DNA from: Streptomyces sp. SolWspMP-5a-2
Lineage (GTDB): Bacteria > Actinomycetota > Actinomycetes > Streptomycetales > Streptomycetaceae
Assembly (NCBI RefSeq): GCF_900091845.1
Contig: NZ_FMCI01000147.1
Coordinates: 1 to 64,000, forward strand
Direction: 5' to 3'
Length of the DNA stretch: 64,000 bases
Part shown: one piece after another, positions 27,246-35,900 of the stretch
How the letters are laid out: each line of letters begins with the position of its first letter
How positions within the stretch are numbered: position 1 is the stretch's first letter
Translations under genes and position numbers: made by a program
The notes under the pieces: generated by a model
What the model saw: the letters and a program-made list of their open reading frames with translations, nothing else
Told to the model about the DNA's origin: nothing
Databases searched by the model: none

Positions 27246-27448
27246 CTGACATCCGGGATCTTCGGTGGGCGTCCCTCTCTGGGCGTCAGGCCGGTTCAAT
27301 CTATGTCGAGTACGCCAACGGGCGCATGGGCCATGTGGCCATCCGGGATAGCGCCAACCGGCCGATTTACGTGGCCCTGGCCGTCACCACCGAAGGCCAG
27401 AGGGAGATCCTCGGGTTGTGGGCCGGGGACGGCGGCGCGGGTGCCAAA
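27246..27448 (+). pseudogene. IS256 (mutator)-type transposase fragment
   Basis: One frame reads SIYVEYANGRMGHVAIRD then SANRPIYVALAVTTEGQREI and LGLWAGDGGAGAK. The part after SANRPIY is the conserved core of IS256-family transposases (cf. NRPIYVALAVTxxGxRDILGLWAGDGGEGAKxW). It is cut off after GAGAK by the left end of the next IS element and by a different IS end on its left. Nothing resembling the rest of the gene is present in the window. Confidence 0.78.
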
Positions 27449-27460
27449 CACTGAGCGTTT

Positions 27461-28234
27461 TCAGCGTTGCTTCTCCAGGGTGAGGACTGCTTTGGTGATG
27501 CCGCTCATGCGGCTGGGGCTGACGCAGGATCTGCGGAAGATCTGCTAGGACTTCAGCCGTGCCATGCCTCGTTCGACGGGTGCCCGGGCCGCGGACAAGG
27601 CCCGGTTCACGGTTCGCGCGGTGAGGGTGAGTTCACCGCCTGGCGGGCGGCGCTTGGCTGTGGTGACCCACTCGCCCGCGCCGATGTAGGCCATGTTGGA
27701 GAGGATCGGAACGCCCTGGCGCGCGCAGATCCGGGGGATCTTGTGGGTGCGGGCGGCCGTCAGATCGTGGGTCCGGCCCGGCAGTGCCGGCGACAGCCAC
27801 AGAATCCCGCCGGCCGGGTCCGTGACGACCTGCACGTTCACCCCGTGCCGCTTGTGTTTCGAGGAGTAGTCGGCCTTGCCGTCGCCGACGCGGTCGCACT
27901 CTGCGAGCGTGCCGTCCAGGAGCACGAAGTCCGGGTCGGGCGCGCGGAGCGTCTTCAGCAGGCCCGGCGCCTGCTCGGCGAGCAGACCGGTGACCGCGGC
28001 GACGTAAGCATGGGTGGTGCCGACGGATATGTCGCATGCCGCGGCGATCCTCGTGAGGATGTCGTGGCGGCGCAGGTACACGAGTGCGACCAGCGCACGG
28101 CGGTGCGGCGGTGCGGCGGTGCGGCGGTGCGGCGGGAGTTTGCAATGCCGGTCACCGTCACGGGTGACGATGAGTATCGTGACCCACTCGACCAGAGCGT
28201 GGGGCAGGTCGAGTGCGACAGAATACGGAACCAA
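27461..28234 (-). pseudogene. IS5-family DDE transposase with a premature amber codon
   Basis: From TTG 28234 a 229-residue product is read to an amber codon at 27547-27545 (RGMARLKS stop). Reading through it gives QIFRRSCVSPSRMSGITKAV and LTLEKQR, ending at a TGA at 27463-27461, which looks like the normal C-terminus. The helix-turn-helix, the catalytic Asp residues (LLDGTL, GRTHDL) and the Glu ([11 protein letters not shown]) all lie before the amber, so a shortened enzyme might still fold. The N-terminal region carries an in-frame expansion coded by an 8-bp tandem repeat ([11 protein letters not shown]). Confidence 0.8.
28101..28132. repeat. 8-bp microsatellite inside the transposase gene
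   Basis: CGGTGCGG is repeated four times in exact tandem. Three units (24 bp) insert eight residues (TAAPPHRR-type) between CKLPPHRR and ALVALVYL of the transposase, a place where relatives normally run on directly. Slippage by one unit would frameshift the gene. Confidence 0.85.
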
Positions 28235-28365
28235 CAGGGCTCCTTTGCTGCTGAGTTGAGACGTCGACCACCTCTCGCAACGGCACAGGAGCCCTGTCCG
28301 TTGCGCACCCCGGTTCGCGTCACCGCCGTCACCCGATCAGTGGCCACCTTGAAAACGCTCACTGG

Positions 28366-29378
28366 CAGAATGGCGTCGCTGTCCACCGGCTTCGGGAGAA
28401 CACCCACGTCCGATACGCCGCCTGCGTCCGTCTCCACCTTATGCCCGGCCTTGGCACCAAGAAGGTCGCACGGCTGACCGCCAAAGACGTACGTACCTTC
28501 CTCGACCGCCTGCGCACCACTTGCCAGTGCTGCACCCAAGGGTTGGAAGCGGAACGGAAGAGCTGCTGCACCGTCGGCGAGTCCTGCCAGAAGCGGCTGT
28601 CACCTTTGACCGTGACCTACGTGCACTCGGTGCTTAAGTCGGCGCTGGAACACCCGTCCGCGAAGACGAGTTGCCCCGCATCGTCGCCCGGAACGTCAAG
28701 ACCACTGCGCACCGGCCCAGGCGCTTCCGACCGCTTATCGCAACGGAGGCCCGCCAGTTCCTCGACGCTGCCCGCGCCGATCGGCTGCACGCTCTGTACG
28801 AACTCGCCCTGCGTACCGGCCTCCGCAAAGGCGAACTCCTCAGCCTCCACTGGGAGGACCTTTTCCTCAACGCAGGAACGGCCGCCATCCGCCACTACCT
28901 CCAGCGCACCCGAACCGGCGGCCTCACCCACCTGCCCACCAAGACCCGGGCATCTGAACGCCGCATCGCCCTCCCCACTGAATGCCTCCAATCCCTCAAG
29001 GAGCGGCATAACAGGCAGCGGGGACAGGCCGGTTCGGCCTGGAGCGACAGCGGCCTCGTCTTCACCACGCCCACCGGCGGACCTCTCGACCCGGCCAACC
29101 TCAACCGCCGCTTCCGCGGCTTCCTCGCCCGGGCTGGGCTCCGACGCATCCGCTTCCACGGCCTCCGCCACTTAACCGCCACGTTGCTCCTGGAGCAAGG
29201 CGTCGACCTCGTGGTGATCAAAGAACACCTCGGCCACGCCCGCATCGGCGTCACCGCCGGCGTCTACGCCCACGTCCGACTCCGCCTCCAACGCCAAGCT
29301 ATCGACCCCCTCAACGACGCACTCGGCACGGGCAACGACGACCGAGAAGACCCGCCCTCCGCGGCAAGCGTCCACTGA
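28366..29378 (+). pseudogene. Tyrosine site-specific integrase, 5'-truncated and frameshifted
   Basis: The frame starting NGVAVHRLRENTHVRYAACV includes an integrase core-binding domain (LTAKDVRTFLDRLR). It shifts frame at about 28653, where CACCCGTCC should probably read CACGCCGTCC, and then continues from VREDELPRIVARNVK to the end at 29378. The catalytic C-terminal domain is complete: RTGLRKGE (Arg), FHGLRHLTATLLL (His-x-x-Arg), LGHARIG (His) and the tyrosine in AGVYAHV. The N-terminal arm-binding domain is missing at the IS boundary. Intact relatives mobilise actinomycete integrative elements (AICE type). Confidence 0.85.
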
Positions 29379-29409
29379 CGTTGCCGTCACCGTTGCCGTC
29401 AAACGACCA

Positions 29410-29451
29410 GGAGCCCCCACCAAGCACGTGCCTGGTGGGGGCTCCCATTTT
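29410..29451 (+). terminator. Strong intrinsic terminator after the integrase
   Basis: GGAGCCCCCACCA and TGGTGGGGGCTCC form a perfect 13-bp stem around a 10-nt loop containing GCACGTGC, followed by CATTTT. This is the only U-tailed terminator I see in the window. It also separates the mobile region from the convergent toxin locus. Confidence 0.85.
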
Positions 29452-29533
29452 GTACGCCGACCCGAATTCAGGTAGTCGTAGTGACCGGTACTTGATGGCG
29501 CTATTGAGAGGCCACAAGGCCCGTCGATCACTC

Positions 29534-29953
29534 CTATGTCAAGTTATGCCAAGCGTGGCTGCAACTTCCTCGACACTCCAGCTCTCTCCGCCGCGTATCC
29601 GCCACGACGAAAGTGGAAAGGAGGACGCGGAATGCCTTCGCGTACTCAGCTTGAGGAAGGTTAATGATTTTTCCCATTTGCTGGAGTAGCGGTTCCCTGG
29701 CGATCAGAACAGCGGGATTCGCTGTCGGCTTCACTCCGGATCGCAAAACGCCCTCTCGGCCGTCCTCCGCCGTTGCGTGGGCCTGCATGGAGTAGCGAAC
29801 CACTTCATGCAGCACCGCCTTTTGCTCGACCTGCTCCAGGGAAGAGAACCAGCTCACCCCCTGCTCCAAGCCAAGGAGACCCTGGGCAACCTCGTTGATG
29901 ATTCGCTCCGACGCTTTCAATTGATCACCGGCTCCGGGGCTCGAATATGACAT
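29534..29953 (-). CDS. DUF5958 family protein, proposed immunity protein
   Basis: A 139-residue soluble protein matching the DUF5958 pattern: an N-terminal INEVAQGLLGLEQGVSWF segment, a central HEVVRYSMQAHATAEDG, the conserved NPAVLIAR, and the C-terminal block KAFRVLLSTFVVADTRRRELECRGSCSHAWHN, whose Cys and His residues could bind a metal. Its ATG at 29953 lies 29 nt inside the end of the RHS toxin gene, so the two are translationally coupled. That position is the usual place of an immunity gene in polymorphic toxin loci. The function is inferred from context. The gene is noticeably less GC-rich than the chromosome around it. Confidence 0.75.
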   Translation of the reverse strand: MSYSSPGAGDQLKASERIINEVAQGLLGLEQGVSWFSSLEQVEQKAVLHEVVRYSMQAHATAEDGREGVLRSGVKPTANPAVLIAREPLLQQMGKIINLPQAEYAKAFRVLLSTFVVADTRRRELECRGSCSHAWHNLT

Positions 29954-32900
29954 AGGGCTTACTCGGGTCCAATTCTGCGTAGTCTGGCCGACTTGGATTG
30001 TAGTTCTGCCAGAAGTCGCGCCCTCGACCACTTCCTTCGCCATCCCCGGTCCCCCTTGGCAGGGAGCTCTGCTGACTATGCCGAGACCTCGACGGGCCAG
30101 ACAAAATGTAATCCCAGTCTGATGCCGAGTTAGCACTTCCGTTCGCGCGGCTTCCAACTACAATGACCGGCTGCCCGGCCTTATCGGCGGCATTTTGAAT
30201 ACGCCGTGCATCGTTCGGGCTAATCCCGGCTTGTGATGCAGTTCTGAACCCCGGCCCACACAGGCCGTTCGAATTGTGCACGAGGACCGGAGTCTCACCC
30301 GCCAGCACATAGTACATGTGCACCCCCTCGACAGTGAGGTTGTACGTCCGTGCGCTCGCCGTGTACTGCCTCGTTGCCGTGATCTTGACGCCGGCGCCGT
30401 CGTCGGTGCGCAGGGTCATGCCCGGTTCGAGGTCGCCCGCGGCTACCCAGTCCTGCTTCGAGATGACCCAGAACGGATGCTCGTAGGTGGCCGTGAGGTG
30501 CTTCCCACCGTCCGGCGTCGCGATCGTCAGGTCGGTGAACTTCTTGTCACTGTCCGTGATGATAGTGGCAGTGACTTCACGTTCGCTCGTCTCACCTGTT
30601 CTCGGATCGGTCGCGAGGACCTTTTCTCCGACCTTGATGTCCTCGATGTTCTTGGTCTGACCGTCCGCCATGAGGACGCCGGTGCCTGCGAGGAAGCACT
30701 GGCATGCCTTTGCGAGCTTCTCGAGTTTCTCGATCTTACCGAACTTGAACAGCTTGAAGATCTTGAAGAATGGTACGTCCGCAGCGAGCCAGCCGCATTC
30801 CGAGGTCAAGCCACCGACGCACTGCTCTGCAAGCTTGTAGTCGAAGACGAAGAACTGGAAGAGTTCCTTGCCGTGCGTGATGAGGTGGTTTTCACCCTCG
30901 TCCGGAACCCCGCGGACAACTCCGTTCTTTCCTACCGTGACCCTAGACGTGGATTTCTTTACGCCGTTCGTGTACTCGGTCGTGGTGAAGACGGTGCTGC
31001 CGTCGTTCCGGCTGCTATGGCTGACCTTCGAATAGTTGTGGTCGTATCCACCGGTCTTCTTGTTCTGGCTGAAGGTTTCCTTCGTACCGTCGCTGCAGCG
31101 ACCGCTCGTTCCGCAGAGGAGGCTGATGGGACGCAGCCCCGTGGGGTCCGAGAAGCTGAGCGGGCTGTTGTTGCTGTAGGTGTACCCGTTGATCTGCTGC
31201 GGATCGGTGAGATCCATGACCGGATCGACGCTGAGGAAGCGGCCCGTGGTGGAGTCGTACTCACGAGCCCCGAGGTGGGTCAAGCCCGTGCTGTCGGTCT
31301 CGTCCGTGCCACCCACGAACCCCTTGGTCCCGGGCCAGGCACCGCCGGTCGCACCCCTGTTGCCTCCGAACGGCAGCGTGCGGCGCTGCGACATGGTCAG
31401 ATCGGCCACTCCGATCGCGAGCTGCCCCGTGCCGAGCTGATCCGCGATGGTGACGGCGACCTTGCCGTCGTCGGTCTGTACCGCTTGGTTACCGCTGCCG
31501 AGATCGATGTAGCGGGTGGCCTTCGCCTTGGTCGCGCCCTTGGTCAGGACGAGTTCGGTGTGCCCGAGGTAGAGGGTGGTCTCCTCCGGTCCGCGGGTCA
31601 TGAGCCGCTCGCCGTCAGCGCCGTACAGGTAGCGGGTGACCTCGTCCGCCTTGCCCGCGACCGGCTGAGTGACCCCGGTCAGGTGCCCCTCGGCGTCCCA
31701 GTCCAGCTTCTGGGTGTCCCCGGAGATGGTTCGTGTCTTGGTGTTCCCCGTGGCGTCATAGGTGTAGCTCGTCTTCACCGTGCCCGTGGGACCGGTCCGG
31801 ATCGACTCCTTCAGCGTGTGCGGCTGCGTCGAGGAGACCGGATAGGCGTAGTCGAGGCGGGTGTCCTTGCTCGTCTGACCTGTCAGGTCATGAAGAGTCT
31901 CGGTCTGGCGGTTGCCGGTCTTGTCGTAGGTGTACGAGGTCCAGTAGGGCGCCGGGCCGCCGACGTCCGTGGCCGACGCGGTGCTCTGGCAGGTGGGGTC
32001 GCCCTCGGTCCACGCCTCGGTGAGCCGTCGCAGGTAGTCGTAGGCGAAGCACTGGTTGTCGGTTCCTGTGCGGGACACGTCCGACACGGACAGGACGTTG
32101 CCGGCCTGGTCGTAGCGGTAGGTGTTGGAGCGGTCGACACCCGCGACGTCCTGACGGTCGACACGCGAGGTGGCGAGCCGTTGGGTGCCCCACTCGAAGG
32201 TGTTGGTGACCTGTGTCTTCTTCGCGCCGGAGGCGGTTGAGGCATAGGTGTACGACAGCGGCTTGCCGGTGAGGGAGTAACTGGTGTCGGCCTTGAAGCC
32301 GTCCCCCAGGAGCGAGACGGGCCGGAGAGTGTCGTCGTAGCTGTAGGAGTAGGAACCGCCGGGCAGAGAGCCTGCCGCCGAGTAGGAGACTCCGGCGACG
32401 ACACCGGAGGGCTTGTAGCTGGTGCCCGTCTGGTAAGTACCGGCCAGTCCCTTGTTCTCGGCGGTGTCCGGGATGGTGACCGAGGTACGCAGAGCACGGT
32501 AGAGCTGGTCGTACTGGGTGACCTTGCTGGTGTACTCGGCGCCGTCGACGTACCGGGTCGCGGAGGCCAACTGGCCCTGGGCCTTGTCCACCGTGTCATA
32601 GGTCCAGGCGGCCCGCAGCTTTCCCGTGGCGTTGTCGTCACGCAGTTGGGTGGGGCGGCCGAGCTGATCGTAGGAGTGGTGGAGAACGGCACCGTTGGCG
32701 TCACTGGTGGTGGTGACGAGCCCGCGATCGTCGTAGCGGGTGTCCGTCACCCCCTTGTCCGGATCAACACTGCGGATCTGGCGGCCCAGCAGGTCGTACT
32801 CGTAGCTCCACACGTTGCCCGCCTGATCGGTGACCTTCTTCAGGTTTCCGTCGAGGCTGTGGGTGTAGGTGGTGGTGTCGTAGGCCGCCGAAGCGCTGCG

Positions 32901-35900
32901 GGTGTGGTGCTGACGCAGTTCGGTGACCCGGCCGCGCACGTCGGTCAGAGTGGTGGTCGCGGTGCCGCCCTCGGGCGGGATGACCGTGGTCCGGTCACCG
33001 CCGTAGACGCTCTGCGTTATCCCCAGGACGGTGCCACCGTCTCCGTTCCCGGCGATGTCTCTGGTCTCGGTCTCGCGTCCGAGCCCGTCGTAGCTGTGCC
33101 GGGTCTGGGTCTCGACTCCCAGGGCGTCCTGCGGTGCCAGGAGTTCGCGGCTGGGGGCCACCGCGGTGTAGTAAGGGGCGAACGTCTTGGCGACCTGGCC
33201 GCGCTCGTCGTAGAAGGTGTCGGTCACGAGGACGCCGCCGGCGGGCCCCACGTCCTGAGTCTGCCGCGTGCGCAGTTGACCGTCGTAGAGCACCCAGGAG
33301 GGAACCTGGGCACCGTTGTTGTTGAGGGTCAGGGTGCGTACGGCCACCGGCTTGTCGTCGCTGATGAAGTAGTCGAAGTCATAGGACGGAAGCTGCCCGG
33401 TCTTGCGGTCGGCGAGCCAGATCTTGTCGCTGCGGCCGAGGGCGTCGAAGGTGAAGGTCGTGACCTTGCCGTTGGTGTCCTTTTCGGTTGTGTGCTGACC
33501 GCGCAGCGGCTCGAGAGTGGTCGTGGACGTCTGCGCACTCGCCGCGTCCGAGGCGTTGGCAGGCGGACCCGTGGTGGTGACCGTGGTCGGGAACCCGCTG
33601 CCCGGACTGTAGACCGTGCTGGTGGTGACGCCGTCCTTGCGCGCGGTGCGTACCGGGACGCCGCCCTCGGTCGCCCTGACGTCGGCGGTCAGGTCCGTGC
33701 TGGTCGACATCCTGCCGTAGGAGTCGTACGTGGTGCCGGACTCCAGGTAGGTGGCAGTGGTGCCGTCGTGCTTGCTGATCCTCGCCGTTGCCGTCGCGTC
33801 GCCCTTGGTGGGGGCCGCCTCGTAGGCGCCGCCGTCGTAGGCCGTGCGCTCGTCGGAGAGGACGTCCTTGGTGCGGTCCGGGGTGTCCGAGCAGTCACCT
33901 GACACGGTCTCCGTGCGGGAGAGCAGGCCGAGGATGTTGGCGTCGGTGTTGGTCGCGTAGGTGTTCCGGGTGCAGGTGTTGTCGGCGACGCCTGCCTCGC
34001 CGTAGTCGCCCACCCTGATGAGGCGGCCCGCCACGGTGTCGTACGTCATGGCCTGCGACGCCACGCGCCACTTGGCTCCTGCCCCGTTGTCGAGCGAGGT
34101 CAGCGTGCGCGTCTCGGCGACTCCCGTGAAGTTCGAGGTGACCGTGCCCCAGGAACGTTCCCGTCTGCCGGTCTCGTGGTGCCAGGGCCGCTTGACGGTC
34201 TTCTCCAGGACCTTGCCTCCCGGCGCGGAGTAGGTCTCGGTCCTGTAGGCGAACCCGGCCGCCGATTCGTGGTCAGTGATCGGCTCGCCCTCGTCAGCTC
34301 CGAGGGAGATGCTGACGGACTTGCTGCCTCCCGCCGCGTTCTTGCGGTCACCGTCCATGCCACGCAGGAAGTAGCTGTCCTCCTGCGTCTTGAGAGCGGT
34401 GCCGCCGCCCTGGCCCCCGGACTTGACCCTTACGTGGCCGTACCCGCGCCACTGTGACCAGGTCTTGTTCTTCTCCTTGACGAGGCCGTTGTCGTCGTCG
34501 TAGTGCCAGGCCGCTCCGTCCAGGTACTCGTAGGCGGTGACACCGTCGGGGGCGTGGCCGGTGCGGTCCGTCGAGGTCACAGAGGTGACGACGTACTTGT
34601 TGAACCAGTGCAGTTCCGGATCTTGCGTGTCCGAGCCTCCTACCAACTGCGGGAAACAGCGGCTGGTGTTGGTCTCGGGCGTCGGCGGACTGGAGGCCGC
34701 GCAGGCGGGCGCCGAGTACGTGACGTCCGTCTGGCCGCCGTGTTCGTCGGCGATGCTGGACAAACGTGCCTTGACGAACGGCGCGTATCCGTCGCCGATC
34801 TTGTCCAGCCTGTTCTCCAACTGGGTGTAGGCCAGTGTGGTCTTCGGCAGGGTGATCGGGGTCGCGGCGGCGTGGCCCGTCTGCTGGACGGAATCCAGGA
34901 GCAGTTGGTAGTCGATGTCCGCCTTACCCCAACGGTGGCTCAGCGCCCAGGAGTCGACGGTGCTGTAGCTGCCGGCGTTGAGGACCTGAGTGGTGATGCC
35001 GGTGAGCCGCTTGCGAGTCCAGAACGTCGGGGAGAGGCGCGAGCGGTCACAGTCGGTGGCCGCGTTGCAGTTCATGTCCCAGGGCGTGTCGTACCAGTAG
35101 GGGGCGTCCTTGGTGATGGACGAGCAGTCAGTGGCGCCGTCCGCGATGCACCGCTCCGAACTGGTGAAGCCGACCTTCGCCAGGGCCTTGGTGCCGTACA
35201 TCGACGAGGACTTCAGTCCGTACTCGATGCGGTCGAGGTAACCACCGCGGGTGTAGCGGGTGTTGTCGGAGGCCTTGAGGTTGCGACCGTAGGAGTTGTC
35301 CTCGGTGTTGTAGTAGTAGGCGACGGCGTTGCTGTGGGTGTCCACCGAGTAGTCGAGGTTCCAGCGCCACGCCTGCTGGCACCAGGAGGCGGCGAAGGTG
35401 CTGGCGTGGCAGGGCTCGTCGGCGTCGTTGCCGTAGACAGGGACGCTCCAGGTGGAGTCCGTGGTCTCCTTGCCCTCGGTCCAGCCGGGCAGCCGGTTGT
35501 AGCCGAAGTAGTAGCGGTTGCCCAGAGGATCGGTGACCCGCCAGTACTCCCCGTCGGCGTCGGAGCTTCCGCGGTTGCTGGACTTGAGGCGGTCGATGCG
35601 TGTGCCGTCGTCCTGCTTGAGCCGGAACTCGTCCTTGGCCACCTGGACCAGTTCGCCGCTCTTGCCGTTGAGGCTTATGTAGGCGTTGTCGTAGCCCCAG
35701 CACAGGTCGCCCGGCTTGTTCACACCGTCGTCGGCCTTCTGACCGTCGTCGGCGCACGGCTTGTACCGGCGTTCGATGTAGCCGGACCACAGGTCGAATC
35801 CGTCACCGGCCCACGAGGACTGGTTGTTGCTGTTGCCGGTCCGGCCGTCGATCGCCCCGGAGGAGTAGGACAGGCTGACGGCGGGCGAGAACTCCCCCGG

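Larger units (their letters stand above)
27449..28364 (-). mobile_element. IS5-family insertion sequence (~916 bp)
   Basis: The element is bounded by imperfect inverted terminal repeats: CACTGAGCGTTTTC at the left and, read inwards from the right, CAGTGAGCGTTTTC. It encodes one transposase on the minus strand. The left flank is an IS256-like fragment and the right flank is a tyrosine integrase that lacks its N-terminus. Either the IS inserted and its host sequences were rearranged, or it marks a recombination junction. I could not define a target-site duplication. Confidence 0.78.

Noticed and set aside
29378-29534. tRNA gene as integration site next to the integrase
   Set aside because: I looked for a tRNA-like cloverleaf or a 3' tRNA end here; only the intrinsic terminator was found.
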